Assembly (NCBI GenBank): GCA_963854835.1
Contig: OY978526.1
Span: forward strand, 45,467,140-45,531,139
Length of the DNA: 64,000 nt
Direction: 5' to 3'
From: Megamerina dolium
Lineage: Eukaryota; Arthropoda; Insecta; Diptera; Megamerinidae
Position 1 is the first letter of the stretch. Every line of letters begins with the position of its first letter. Of the stretch, positions 1 through 11,334 are shown in pieces. The notes under the pieces are model-generated. The model was given only the letters and a program-made list of their open reading frames with translations, was not told where the DNA came from and did not search any database. The position numbers and the translations under genes are program-made.

Positions 1-450
1 ATACAATAATAAATTTATAAAATATTTTAAATTTTAAACCGATATAATTGACATGGTATTTCATTTAGGACAACCGGTTTTAGATATTGTATATTTTATT
101 TAATTTATATAACTTCCATATAAAGCCTTTGAATTTCTTTAATTTAAGACAACCATATTTAGCCCGAAGTTTAATATTGTCATATGTATTAACAAGCCAT
201 GCTGATTGCTTTATGTGGCACCCATACAAAGTCGTGAAATATATTTAAATTTGAACCGCCACAACTTCGTCTGGGACAACCACATTTGATATGTAAATTA
301 ACATTGTTGGATTAAATAATTCTGCAAGAAAGGCATGAGACGCCCACTATTTAATGTGGCTCCTATACAAAGTCGTGGATTTTTTACAAAATTTAAACTA
401 TCATAACTTACGTAGTCTTTCACTTATGACAGCCATATTAAACATTGTTA
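1..450 (+). repeat. Degenerate Helentron-like (DINE-1/mini-me type) remnant
   Basis: Non-coding. It carries degraded versions of the modules that make up the complete element at 2109-3626 and the pieces at 16133-17701: 'cccatacaaagtcgtg', 'acaacca', 'gccgccacaactt' and 'acgcccact' blocks spaced by about 100-150 bp. The orientation matches the pieces in the tandem-duplicated locus. Ends and the GTCY microsatellite are not visible, so this is an internal, older fragment. Confidence 0.55.
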
Positions 451-1065
451 TAGATTAAAATTGTAGAAAAAAACAGTTTTGAAAAAAAAAATGCAGACTC
501 ATACTTACTTTTTACCGCCATACTATTCTTTTACATATCCCTAACATTTTTACTTACATACTGTAGAGTGTTTATGATAATACCCTAAAATTCGGTTACT
601 GCGTAAAAGATGGAGCGATTTATATGTATATAAATCGACGTGTGTGCATTTCTTTAAAGTAAATTTGTCCAATTAAATTATCGATAACTATTAGATGAAT
701 CCCAACTCGAAGAGAAAATATTCGTTTTATCAGTATATAGTAATAACAGCATGTTTCATAAGTGTATTAAAATTGTAATTAATTTCCAAGGTGTACTCTA
801 TTCGATCGGCATTACGCATGCATGTTTGTTCCAGCTTATATAGTCAAAAGTTTATCCAATGTTTATATTATGGCGCTTCTGCCCATACGAGGGTTATTTA
901 TTTTATGTTCTTTTGTGAAATGATTTGCAAACTTTGAAATGGACAAGACGGCAGCATTTTCGGCTCTGAAACAAACAACAGTACAACATTTGCTCTGTAA
1001 AACAGGTGATTACATTAGTTGATATTTGCAAAACAAAATTTTTTGTGTGAAGTCGTATATCATAT
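451..1065. other. Unannotated AT-rich spacer
   Basis: No convincing gene. The 70-codon minus-strand frame at 903-1115 has no recognisable domain. An 'acgagggttattt' motif near 888 resembles the start of some mariner terminal repeats, but no partner repeat was found. Confidence 0.4.
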
Positions 1066-1455
1066 CGAGATGTGTAGAGACAGGAATGAGGCTCGAAAAT
1101 TCCTTGAAAAGTCAAGCGCCTGAGTGGCGGTTTAAATCATCCCGGAACCTCTTTCTGTCGTGACAACAACGGGAATCTGGTTACAGATGTCCAGAGTGTA
1201 CTGAGCTTATGGAGGGTACAATCCCGCTAGTGGAGGAGATCTTCCGAACTCCCCAATGACGGATGATGGTGTAGATGTTCCACCACCCTACCATGACGAG
1301 GTCAGAGGTCGGCTGAAAAACAACAAAGCTGCAGGTGATGATGGCTTGCCTGCCGAGTTGTTTAAGACCGGAGGCGATGAGCTGCTCACCAGCATGCACC
1401 AGTTCATAATATGGTCAGATGAAAGCATGCCCGATGATTGGAGACTCAGTATATG
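1066..1455 (+). pseudogene. RTE-like LINE fragment, linker to early RT region
   Basis: Aligns by eye with 14325-14760 of the full-length RTE: the 'cgaaaattc-tttgaaaag' block, then TDDGVDVPPP, the NNKAAG-DGLPAELFKTGGDELL block and SDESMPDDWRLS. Compared with that copy it has small indels and a shortened central part, so the frame is broken between 1140 and 1256. It lacks the endonuclease and the catalytic RT motifs. An old internal fragment that cannot encode a working protein. Confidence 0.8.
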
Positions 1456-1754
1456 CTTCTCAAATGGAATTATCTTAACCAAAACATCTATTTCGCAAAC
1501 TATTGCATTTACATACCATGCATTTCTTTGCAAGCCTGTTATACGTCGATTTTCTTATTTCTTTCCGTAAATAGATGAAGTCGTTCCACCACTATTACGT
1601 ATTCCACGACTGGGACATTCACCTTACTGTATGTTCTAAATATATTGGATTTGTGCACGACTAATCAATCTTGCTGAGTAAAGGATAATATGACTCTACT
1701 ACTTAGTCGAGACATAAATAATGTTACACACATTTTATGCTATAAAATTCTCGT
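1456..1754. other. Unannotated spacer
   Basis: No gene or repeat recognised; AT-rich with no sustained reading frame. Confidence 0.35.
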
Positions 1755-2075
1755 TATCTCGTTATCTGACTCCATTTTTGACATCAAAATTAGTAGAACG
1801 AAATCGACAAAACCAAAATTGCACGTGATTGGCTGTTACAGTATCAGGACCATAAACACTATTCACATTTTCAGCCGTCTGGCTTGCGTTTTCGTCTTTA
1901 TCGAAGAAAAACGGTAAAATATGGCGTATTTTCTCTTTGCTGGTGTCCATCTTTGACGCGTGCTCAAACAATACTGAGTCAAGCAATCACAAAACTGCCT
2001 GAAAAGTTTTAGGAAAAAATCCTATCTTTCTAATGCCATCAAGCATAACCCGATTGCACTTATATAACGCGAAAT
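1755..2075 (-). pseudogene. Canonical mariner (SETMAR-like type) N-terminal fragment
   Basis: The minus strand encodes a mariner N-terminal DNA-binding region starting at an internal Met near 1950: MDTSKEKIRHIL, then FFFDK-ENASQ, VYGPDTVTANHVQFWF and RFRS. These are hallmarks of the first helix-turn-helix of mariner transposases of the SETMAR-related group. Sequence upstream, to about 2075, looks like that element's 5' leader. The frame stops at 1762, so only about 63 codons survive and the second HTH and the DDD catalytic domain are absent. A relic next to the Helentron end at 2109. Confidence 0.8.
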
Positions 2076-2108
2076 ACAGATTACTAAAGCTATCTATTGG
2101 AAAAAAAA

Positions 2109-3626
2109 TCTCCTTACAGTCGGCTGGGGCCGACCAAATTATACCCTGCATATGTAGATATATGTATATATAAAAAGTTTACTCGAATATCCATCTATTT
2201 CTTTTATTTCCACTTTTTGAAAAACAATTTTTGCATATACTACTAATTTAAACCCGAAATATGGTTGACTTTGACGAAGTACTTTGTATGTTATGAGGGG
2301 AGCAATATAATAAGTGGGCGTGGCTTACCTCTTTCTTGTAAATCCAATTAATTTTTCAATATTAATCCACACCTTAAATTTGTACGTTATAGCGGTTTAA
2401 ATTTTTTAAAATTTTCGCAACTTTGTATGGTAGCCCCATTAAGAAGTGGGCATGGCATGTTGATTTTTTGCCAAATTATGTACAACTACCATATTAACCT
2501 AAGTATTAATTATGATTGTTCTAGACAGAAGATTGCAGAAGCTGCAGCTATCTCAATTTAAAAGAAATTCAGTCATCCTGTGGCTGGCCCATTTCTAGTG
2601 GGTATATTTGCTCTTACAATACTAATTCACACCTTCAATCCGGTTGTTCTACGCTGAATGGTTTGTAAGTTATGGCGGTTAAAATTTTTGTTTAATTTCC
2701 TCAACTTTGTACGGGAGCCCTAATAAGAAGTGGGCGTGGTACGCTGATTTTTTGCCAGATTATTACCGACTACGATATTAATTTAAGTGTCAATTATGGT
2801 TATTCTAGACAGAAGATTGCCGAAGTTACAGCTGTTTCAATTTAAAATTTGTATGGGGGCTACGATAAACAGTGGGCGTGGTGCTCCCATTTCCTGTGAC
2901 CCTAGTTGCTCGTACAATACTAATCCACACCTTAAATCTCGTTATTCTACGCTGAATAGTTTGCAAGTTATAACCGGTAACATTTTTTTTTAATTTCCGC
3001 AACTTTGTATGGGAGACCCAAGAAGGAGTGGGCGTGGCACACTGATTTTCTTCCATATTATTTCTCACTGCCATGTTAATCCAAGTGTCAATTATGGTTA
3101 CTCTGGACAGAAGATTGTAGAAATTACAGCTGTTTCAATTTAAAAGAAGTACAGACACTTTGTATGAGAACTACGCTAGAAAGTAGGCGTGGCTCACCCA
3201 CTTTTGGCGAGGTTATATAGTAGTATAATATAACTCCATGTGCCAAATATTGTTGTCCCAAGTGGTATATTATGTGAGTTATAGCAAGTTAAAGATTTTG
3301 AAAATTCCGAGGTTAGTCGCTTTGAATGCTTGGTGTGGGCGTGGCTATTGACCGATCATGCCTAATATCAATCCCCTCCGTACCCTTGGATCATAGGTTA
3401 CTTGTGCCAAATTTCGTCGAAATAGCTCAATATTTACTCAAGTTATCGTGCGAACCAGCCAGGTGACGGACAGACGGACGGACGGACGGACATCGTTAAA
3501 TCGAAAATTTAATCGACGCTGATCACGAATATATATCTATGTCTATATCTCCGGAGATTCCATCAAGTGGACACAAACATCTGACCGAAATGAATATACC
3601 ATGCATATTGCATTATGCAGGGTATA
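2109..3626 (-). mobile_element. Complete non-autonomous Helentron-like element (DINE-1/mini-me type)
   Basis: Non-coding element of about 1.5 kb, structurally DINE-1/HINE-like. One end carries a hairpin, GTCGGCTGGGGCCGAC (2119-2134; 6-bp stem), preceded by 'tccttaca'. Subterminal inverted repeats ATTATACCCTGCAT (2138-2151) and ATGCAGGGTATAAT (3615-3628) bracket the body. A (GTCY)n tract, read here as 'gacggacggac', lies at 3470-3492. The interior has three imperfect tandem units marked by 'ctagacagaagatt' near 2521, 2805 and 3103 (ctggacag in the last), giving a period of about 284-298 bp. No coding capacity, so it would rely on Rep/helicase proteins encoded elsewhere. Confidence 0.75.
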
Positions 3627-3735
3627 ATAATGAATTTTGTACTACACCTTATACTATCTTTAAAAAAGTAATTAATACAGTGAAAAACCATGTTACAGAG
3701 ATCTTTAGATTTAAAGAAATATTTATAGCTATACT

Positions 3736-4025
3736 CAGTGCCGTAGTTCAGTGGTAAGTGCGTTGGCATTCAGATCTTCCCCGGCTGAAGCACAATTTTA
3801 TTATCCTAAATAACTTTCCGCCGACAAGCAATTGTTAATTCTTCCGGCAGAAGAAATTTGCCACGAAAAAGCTGTTAAATGTGGTCTGTGACAAAGCTCC
3901 CAAAAAGTGATACCGCAAGGATTCTGCCGTTCAGAGCCGGCTAATATAAATAGCTAATACCTAATACTGTCCAAAATTTTACACGCACAACAGTACTGGA
4001 AGAAAAGTTCGAGTAAAGAGTCGTT
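3736..4025 (+). repeat. tRNA-derived SINE, copy 1 (diverged)
   Basis: Begins with a tRNA-like head: 'gtgccgtagttcagtggtaagtgcgttgg', a recognisable RNA polymerase III box A (TAGTTCAGTGGTAAG). The box B region is largely deleted ('cttccccggctgaagc'). The body shared with the copies at 6357, 37796 and 54650 follows: 'cttccggcag', 'tgccgttcagagccgg' and 'aatactgtccaaaattt'. The 3' end is degenerate. With box B lost it should not be transcribed from its internal promoter. Confidence 0.75.
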
Positions 4026-4094
4026 ATGGCTTGGTATTGAGTGAAATGAGGGAAATTCAGTAAAATTGGTCTACAGTGCCGCCTTACGTACGGC

Positions 4095-4970
4095 TGATAA
4101 AAGAAACCCTGAAATAAGGGTGGAATCGAAATTCCGCGCGAATTTTCTTGATATAGCCATTCTTTTGATGAACATATTCATCACATTTTATACTTGCGGA
4201 TGCAGCTGTAATATTGAGTGCTACAATATTTTCTGGAGCATTGACGTACACTAAAGAAAAAAATCGAATGGTGTTAAGTTGCACGATCTCAGCGGCCACT
4301 AAAGGTTTCCATTTCGAGAAATCACAAGTCCAGTATATTTTGTACGTAATGGAGCCATTATTTCACCAGCTGTGTACAAGTGGCGCAGTCCTGATAAAAA
4401 TAAACGTCGTCCACGTCCACTGCACTCTTTGTGGATGAAGAGATTGTTTGATCATTTCTCTTGGGTTTTCGGAGCCGCAGATGCAGCAGATTTGCTTATT
4501 CACGTACCCAGACATATGAAATTGAGTCTCATTACTGAAAATAGTTTTGTTTGAGAAATCATGATCGGTCTCATGCATTTTCAGCACCCAATCAGCAAAT
4601 GTATGATATTTTCCATGTCTAAAGGCTTAAATTCTTGTGTTAATTGTACCTTATCAGCGTGTAAGCCAAGACCTTATGCAAAATATGGTGCAAAGTGGCT
4701 TTGGATAGTCCCAATTCCTGCGATCGTCTCAAAATGAACAAACCTGGGTTTTCAGCCACACTCTCAGCTACAGTTGCGATATTTTCAGTTGACCTAGCCG
4801 AACGAGCATGGATTGGAGTCTTTACATAACTAATTTGTCCAAAACGTTGGAATATATCGATTAATTTCACTATAGCTGTGCGAGAAGGCGGTTGATGATG
4901 GCCAAAAACAGTATAAACTTTACGAATCGTGTTGGCGTTATTTTCACCGTTTTTGTAGTGAATTTCCACT
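4095..4970 (-). pseudogene. Decayed mariner transposase, DD41D-like lineage
   Basis: Minus-strand pieces line up in order with the transposase at 18161-18735. The HTH region is at 4640-4969 (HYKNGENNANTIRKVY, then STENIATVAESVAENPGLFILRRSQELGLSKATLHHIL). The catalytic start is at 4440-4560 (DFSNKTIFSNETQF, GYVNKQ, GSENP). A C-terminal part lies at 4095-4300 (VYVNAPENIVAL, YIKKIRA). The first catalytic Asp of the family's FSDETHF motif is Asn here. Much of the region between the first motif and 'GLVISRNGN' is deleted, with frameshifts. Non-functional. Confidence 0.7.
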
Positions 4971-5399
4971 ATTTTAATACATTGTGCGAGCGTGTATTGA
5001 TTTAAAAATAATAGGAAATTTAAAACGACACCTTTTGTTGAAAAACTATTTACCTAGTAAAACATTAAAAAAATTTGTAAGTTTTTACGTTACAAGTTAT
5101 TAGTGTATCAAGTAAAAGAAAAAATACTGAAAGAATTTCAAGTATTAACAAAACAACACATAAATAAATGGTATTGAGAGATATTTGAGCATTTATTGGG
5201 TGTTATATTCATAATTCTTATTAGTTGGAAGAAATTTCGAAGAAAATTGAGCGGTTTCTTGCAAAACTGAGTTGAAACTTGTCTGTTGGTTAATTCGCCT
5301 TTTATTCTTATTTTTTTTAATAAATCTAATACTATGAATGCAGAGGTGATAAACCAAACAGATCTTTCAATATCTATCATCCCGGTCATTTGGCCACTT
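4971..5399. other. Unannotated AT-rich spacer
   Basis: No feature recognised; the 83-codon minus frame at 5138-5389 has no domain resemblance. Confidence 0.35.
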
Positions 5400-5605
5400 A
5401 AATGTTAAGGGCTATGTTAAGGTTCATGTCCATAGCGACAAGCCGGCAAACGATGACGCACTGGAAGCTAATATTGAAGAATTTATTCGTAAGATACCGG
5501 CCGATATGTTGGAGAGAGTATGCCAAAATTGGAACCAGCGTATGAACCATTTGAGGCGCAGCCGCTGTCATTATTTACATGAGATCATCTTTAAACATTG
5601 AATTA
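5400..5605 (+). pseudogene. C-terminal fragment of a second DD41D-like mariner lineage
   Basis: Plus-strand reading: G-YVKVHVYSDKPANDDALEANIEEF, then IRKIPADMLERVCQNW and a C-terminus ending HEIIFKH-stop near 5602. This is the tail of a mariner-type transposase, downstream of the third catalytic Asp. A near-identical stretch occurs at 50490-50625 (YSDKPA-, RKIPADMLERVCQNW), so both derive from one family that differs from the copies at 18 kb and 61 kb. Only the tail is present. Confidence 0.7.
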
Positions 5606-5765
5606 TATAGATCGTTCTAAAGACTCAAATAAAGATTTCATATATTTCTCTAAATTTTATATTTTTTTTTTAATCAAATCCGATGTCACCCTGTACTTAC
5701 CAGGTGTATTGTGAACGAGTTATTACTTTTCTTTTTATTGCAAAATAGAATCGATTACGAAGGTA

Positions 5766-6290
5766 GAGGATGCTCTGTGATTGGTGGGTTCAGAAAGGTG
5801 TAGTTTTTTATAATGTATTAAAACCTTGTGAAACTGTTAATACTGTACATTTCTTTGATCGAGAAATTATCAGAATGAGCTAGAAGAAACGGTAAAGTAA
5901 TTTTGCTTCATGAAAACGCCATGTCACAAAGAAAAACCGATTCAAAATACGATAAAATAAATGGCTGGAAACTCTTACCCCAACCGCCGTACTCACCAGA
6001 CTTGGCTGCTTCTAATTGCTATTTGCGTCCCATCGATTGGACAAGCACTTAAAGGGTAGCACAGCACTCCAATACATCTGAAGAACTGAATAATTGGAAT
6101 TCTGAATGCTTTTCATCCCAAGAAAAATAATTTGTTGGAGTGGTATCCACAAATTGCCTGAAAGGTGGTTAAAATGAATAGAAAGCGATGGACAGTACTT
6201 TGAATAAGTTATTTTTAACTTTTTCGTTAAAAAAGCGGTTAGTTTCGTATAAAAAAAGACTCCTTCCATAACAGAAAGGTTTTATATGCT
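5766..6290 (+). pseudogene. Canonical DD34D-type mariner, degenerate C-terminal half
   Basis: Frame-shifted plus-strand reading shows the order LC-WW-QKGVVFYNVLKPCETVNT, then VILLHENAM (family LHDNAxxH), QPPYSPDLAASNCYL (family PPYSPDLAPSDYYL), SEELNNW and a C-terminal KLPERW-like block. The second catalytic Asp is Glu, the third (PSD) is Asn, and there are several stops. The N-terminal half is absent. This element belongs to a different mariner branch from the DD41D copies, since its PPYSPDLA signature is the classical one. Confidence 0.75.
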
Positions 6291-6356
6291 AAAATCTGTT
6301 AATCTGGAACGAAATCTTCTACATATAGTATTTATTACAAATTAATAATGCACATA

Positions 6357-6693
6357 TAAGCCCCGAATGGCTCTTTGGCCGAGCTGCTCTTCCATTACTG
6401 TTGTGCGTGTTAAATTTTGGACAGTATTAGAAGGGACCTACTTATTCTATCCGGTTCAGAACGACAGCACTCTTGCGACATCACTTTTACTGAGCTTTGT
6501 TACAGAGTTCTTTTAGAAGCTTTTCCAAGGCAAATTGTTACTGCCGGAAGAATTGCCAATTGCCTGCCGAAAGGTGGGCACCGTTCGAAAGAAAAATCAT
6601 TTCAATATTGAATTTGTTATGCTTCAGCCGGTGATTGAACCCACAACCTACAGATCAGAAGGCCAACGCACTAACCACTGATCTACGGCACTC
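6357..6693 (-). repeat. tRNA-derived SINE, copy 2 (best-preserved head)
   Basis: Read on the minus strand from 6693: tRNA-like head 'gagtgccgtagatcagtgg' with box A TAGATCAGTGGTTAG, then 'ttggccttctgatctg', 'aggttgtgggttcaatc' (box B GGTTCAATC) and 'ggctgaagc'. Body: 'gcaggcaattggcaattctt', 'gccgttctgaaccgg', 'aatactgtccaaaattt' and a 3' part ending 'ttcggggctta'. The TTCT...AGGTTGTGGGTTC block resembles the anticodon to T arm of arthropod tRNA-Arg(UCU), so a tRNA-Arg origin is inferred. Length about 335 bp. Confidence 0.82.
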
Positions 6694-8043
6694 AAATAAA
6701 TAATTTAATGCAAATAAAATAAAAATGAACAAAATTCTTCAAATTGAAATTATAAATTTAATAAACAATACCATTTTTTGGAAAACTCATTATTTTGCTA
6801 TCGTCAAGATGTAGGTGCTTTGCAAATATACCTTGTTAATATGTTATTATCCAATTTACGGTACGTTACCACTAGCAACAATAACAATATGTTTAACAAC
6901 AACAAATAGCCTGAATACAGACATTGGAAATATTTGCCAATTTGATTAAATTATAGCGACTCCAAAGATGCCAACACGACTAACTACTGTTGAACGGAAC
7001 GATGAAAATGTTCAAAAAAAATCAATGAATGAAAGTGTAAACATATTTAAACTCATAATTAATTCGTCCAAAGTAAATGCAACGACATATAAATAGTATG
7101 TTTAAGTGTATCCATACTTACATAATAATTATGAATATACTTTGTCAATATTGAACTTCATGTTTACGTGGTCATTTCGTTCGTGAAGGGAGAGTGTCTA
7201 TGGAAGCGTTTATAAGCAGAATATGAGGAAAGCAGAGCCTGTTATTATAAATGGTTTTTGATGGTGAACCGTAATTATAACATACATAAGCTGTAGCTTA
7301 CACCAATACAGCGTTAATGTTTGTGTGTGTGTGTATGTTTGAGTTTTATTCAAGTTTTGACATCAACAACATCATTTAGTTTTGCCTTCAGCCTTCAGCC
7401 AGCTATGGTCACAAATTTCACAGTTTCTCTGCATATCTTTCACAGGTGAGATTACCTGTAATTTGTTGGCATTTTGGTTCTTTGTTTTTGCTCACAATGT
7501 TCTTCTTGAATTTAGTGTTGAAAAACGTCAGCATAGTTGAACGAAGGACTCGCTGGAATATATTCTTTCTTTTTTTCCCATTGGACATGAAAGTGCATTA
7601 CGACTAGAGAACCCTTGAGGTTTAAAATGTTAACACATTGAGTTCTGATGAAAATTTAAGGAGCAAAAATAATGAAACAAATAAATAATGTCAAACGAAT
7701 GCTAGAAAAAGGAAAGAATAGAAGAATGGTGGTGGTTGTGATTATAATGAAGTGATGCGCATAGCCAAGCAACAAGTATCAACTCAATGAAATTGAGCCA
7801 TCTTCTTGTTTTCTGAATTTTATTTGGCATACTTTGTGGTTTTGATGGTTTTTGAAAAACTTTGAAACACATTTTAATTTTCAGTTGTTTATGATGATCT
7901 TATGGACGGATGGCAGGAATGAAATTTAATATCCACATATATTTAGGAATGGCTGGGTAATTCCTTGATCTTGAATTTGATAACGTTTCGAAAGTGAAAA
8001 TATGTTTGTTGTCATTGTGTGATTTGTCCATCTTAACTAATTA
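6694..8043. other. Unannotated AT-rich region with short (GT)n
   Basis: No gene or transposon signature recognised. A short GT microsatellite lies at about 7320-7335. The sequence resembles intron or intergenic fly DNA. Confidence 0.4.
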
Positions 8044-8054
8044 AAAGTTTATTT

Positions 8055-8905
8055 TTTTTTTTTTTTTTTTTTTAGTTTATTTTTTTTTTATTGAATCTTT
8101 CTTAAATACAAGAAACTAACAATAAGTATTCAAATCTTACAAACTAAATAAAACTATGTGATATCCCCTACGTTCCATCACAATTTGGTGAGTCGCGAGA
8201 TGTAGCAATTTTACAGCATATTCAGTGTGTCTTTTCTTTTTAATCGACGATGCCCCTTGCTCAGCAACAATTGCCTAGCAAGGGGATTCGGAATATTGTG
8301 TAATTTTTGAATGTAGCTTCTGCAGGACATTGCAACTTCCTCAGAAATTGTGGATACATTTAAATCTCGATGGATGTTAACGTTCCTCATATACCAAGGC
8401 GCGTTTACAATAATTCGCAGACACTTGGATTGTATTCGCTGCAATTTTTCGATATTTGAGGGAGGTGCGGTGCCCCAAAACTGAATACCATAAGTCCAGA
8501 TTGGTTTCAGGATTGCTTTATATAATAGCACTTTGTATTCAAGATTCAACTTTGATCTTTTGTGTAACAGCCACCATAACTGATTCATTTTAAGCTTGAT
8601 CTGAGTTTTCTTTGCCTCTATGTGATTTTTCCAGGTCAGCCTTCTGTCGTACGCTCTTTGATTCATTGACTTTTATACGCCATTTTGCTAGCCAGATCTC
8701 GAGAGAATCGACATGAGTCTGCAGGAGTTTAGTAGCTTCTATGGGGTTAGAGCGAGAGCACAATATTGCCGTATCATCAGCAAAGGTCGATATGAATGTA
8801 TAGTTATTGTTGGGCATATCTGAAGTGTATAAGAGATACAGTAAGGGACCCAAAACGCTTCCTTGAGGAACGCCAGCGTGAATATCCAATGGATTTGTTG
8901 TGTAA
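8055..8905 (-). mobile_element. 5'-truncated jockey LINE copy with 11-bp TSD
   Basis: Minus-strand 3' portion of the jockey family whose longer copy is at 39095-42654. The RT core pieces AGVPQGSVLGPLLYLLYTSD and FADDTAIL (about 8755-8885) are followed by the C-terminal domain (8211-8666), a 3' UTR with AATAAA and an A-tail (T-run at 8052-8075). A 101-bp deletion relative to 39697-39797 joins 'cttctgtcg' to 'tacgctc' near 8650 and breaks the frame. AAAGTTTATTT occurs at both 8044-8054 and 8910-8920, a perfect target-site duplication. Otherwise nearly identical to the long copy, implying a recent insertion. Confidence 0.9.
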
Positions 8906-8920
8906 GTTTAAAGTTTATTT

Positions 8921-11334
8921 GATGCGTTATTATTGAAATTTCATACTTCGCGTTTATATTTTAATGGGGTTCCAAAAATATTATTTAAAATTATAAGGAT
9001 TCCGATTAAGACCCAGTAGGAATTTATTAGCGCAATTGCTTTATCTAAGATTAAGGCTATAATAACAGAGTTATTATATCAAGGACGCGAGTTAAACAAA
9101 TCTGGAATTTCTGTCTTAAAATTATGACGCAAAAATTGTTGTAAAAGGAAATCATTTTCGGCTAGTTTTTGTCTAAAATTTGGCAAGTTGGACTACACTT
9201 ATTTCTATAGATAATAACCTATTTTCTCTTTCCAGACCACTATGTATAAAACAACCTTATCACATGATTACGAAAGTGGATGCTTCAATTCCATATTCTT
9301 ACATAGTTTTGGGTTCACAATTATTTTATCATATTTATCCCTATCGTACTCTGCGATGATATTTATATTTCTGCCATTTAACAAGCTCCATACTGGCGTC
9401 TACCTCAAGTAACTCCTGGTCGTATATTAGTCGGTATTTTTCTGAAAACTGTTGATGGAACAAAAATCAATATGTAATGATCAAAATAATGACTGGTTCT
9501 CGTCATTGAGTAATTACCACTGACATCCTTCCGTTGGGTATTTGACATATACATATACAGTGTCCAACAAAGTACGTATATACAAATATAATCCTAATAA
9601 TAATAAATATACAATACATGACAAAATTACGTAGTTAGGGAAATTCAAAGAATTATTTCTTTTTTTCTCTATGTTCCATCATTCAATTAACTATTTCAAG
9701 AAGGCCAATGCAAAGCATATGGTAACGCATTAATGAGCTATCGTTGTGTACTCTAAGCTGAATTGTGGAAAGTTTTGCTCATATGGATATGTATTCGTTC
9801 ATGTTTGCAGTTTGACAATCTAGAAATGAACTAATATTGTTGTTCATGTTAATGCTTGTGGCTCTTATGTATGTATGTACGTTACGCAATTTAGTTTGTG
9901 TGGGCGGATGGTAGAGAATATTTGAATGAATTTTACATAGTTGGATGAAAGTGATGATTTGCATTGCAGCTGTTGCACTTTGAGTATGTTCATTGTAGTA
10001 CAAATATGGTCACTTTTACGGGAAACCATAGTTTTTCCGCTTTTCGGCTAAACTGTGCAGTAACGGGTGGAAACTTCCGAAATAGGCGGAAAATTGTGCC
10101 AAATGTGCTATTAAAAAATGGACATTATTGTAACTCAGAACGTGTCATCATTGTGATGGTGATATTACATATAAATTTTTGTATTGCATTAGTTTATAGA
10201 ACTTGCCATTATGTGGTGAGCTCTTGGATAAATAATTGTTTGTATAAATTGTAGAGCATCATTTTACAATGATGATGTCACGTTGAACTTATTCCTTGAA
10301 TTACGATATACTCTGTGATGATTTTCAAAATGTATCTTGCATAATTTAATACATTTCAGTAGGTACTGGGTACTTTATGTTGCTACTGCAGTCTATAGAT
10401 ACCTTTTTGCCATCGTAATTATTTATCGTTTTAAGTAATTTACATTTTTGCAACTCCTTCTGGCTTTTGATTTCAAGTAAAATACTAAGTAAGTGTGTAA
10501 AGCTGTATGTAAATATTTCTGCTATGAGTCACTGCGATGCTGTATCATTTTGATTGTAGTGCAGTGAGAGCTTAGTGAGAGGGTAAACTTCCAATTCATA
10601 TTTTCAAACATTTCTCTTTGGCAATGACACTTTACTGATTCATTCATTCACTCATTTTTCATTCATTCGCTGTTTTGTGTCTTTAAAATCCCGAAAAATG
10701 ATTTCATAATTTTGCTACTCTTATTGCTGTTGGTGTTGTAAGGCTCATCGTAATATTTTTGTTTTTCTTTTTTGTGTAGGTACGTACATATCAGAATAAA
10801 TATACAAAGAGGGCGGAACGAATCAGCGAACAACATGACAACATTGGGTCTATGCCATTTCCGTTTGTCAGGCTTTTGCATATTTCCGTTGTACGTTTGA
10901 ATACGGGTAAAAGTGAGTGTGTGTGTGTGTCTGTTGGAAAATGTTAAGTGAATCCTTAGATGTTGTTGTGTTGTTATTAATATACCATTTGTACATAGCT
11001 GCTGCTGAATTTTTGTCTGGTAATGCAGATGTTTTACTTCCGTCTGTAAGTTGTTAGTGCTACTACTAGCTTTTGGTGTACGAGCATGCATATTCAGCCT
11101 TTCATAATTTAGTGCAAATGCACATTTATTCGCTGCTTTATTTCTTATCATCATGGTTGACAGAATAATGCGGAAAAAAGCCAAAAACACTTTTAACATT
11201 TACAAGTAGATATCAGATTTTGCAGTATTCATGAGATTTTGAAGATACTTGAATATTCCATTTTCATCATATTTCATTTTATTTCTTCAAGTAGGTGCTA
11301 GTTGCACCTATATGGCGCAGTGTATTCTGCTTAC
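8921..11334. other. Unannotated AT-rich region
   Basis: No recognisable gene or mobile element in 2.4 kb. A 178-codon minus frame at 10663-11199 (His/Thr/Asn/Lys-rich, no domain) looks like a chance frame over CA/GT-rich DNA. Short GT tract near 10917-10930. Confidence 0.4.

Noticed and set aside
10663..11199. 178-codon minus-strand open frame
   Set aside because: Rich in His, Thr, Asn and Lys and lying over CA/GT-rich DNA; no domain, signal peptide or homology recognised; stop-poor by composition.
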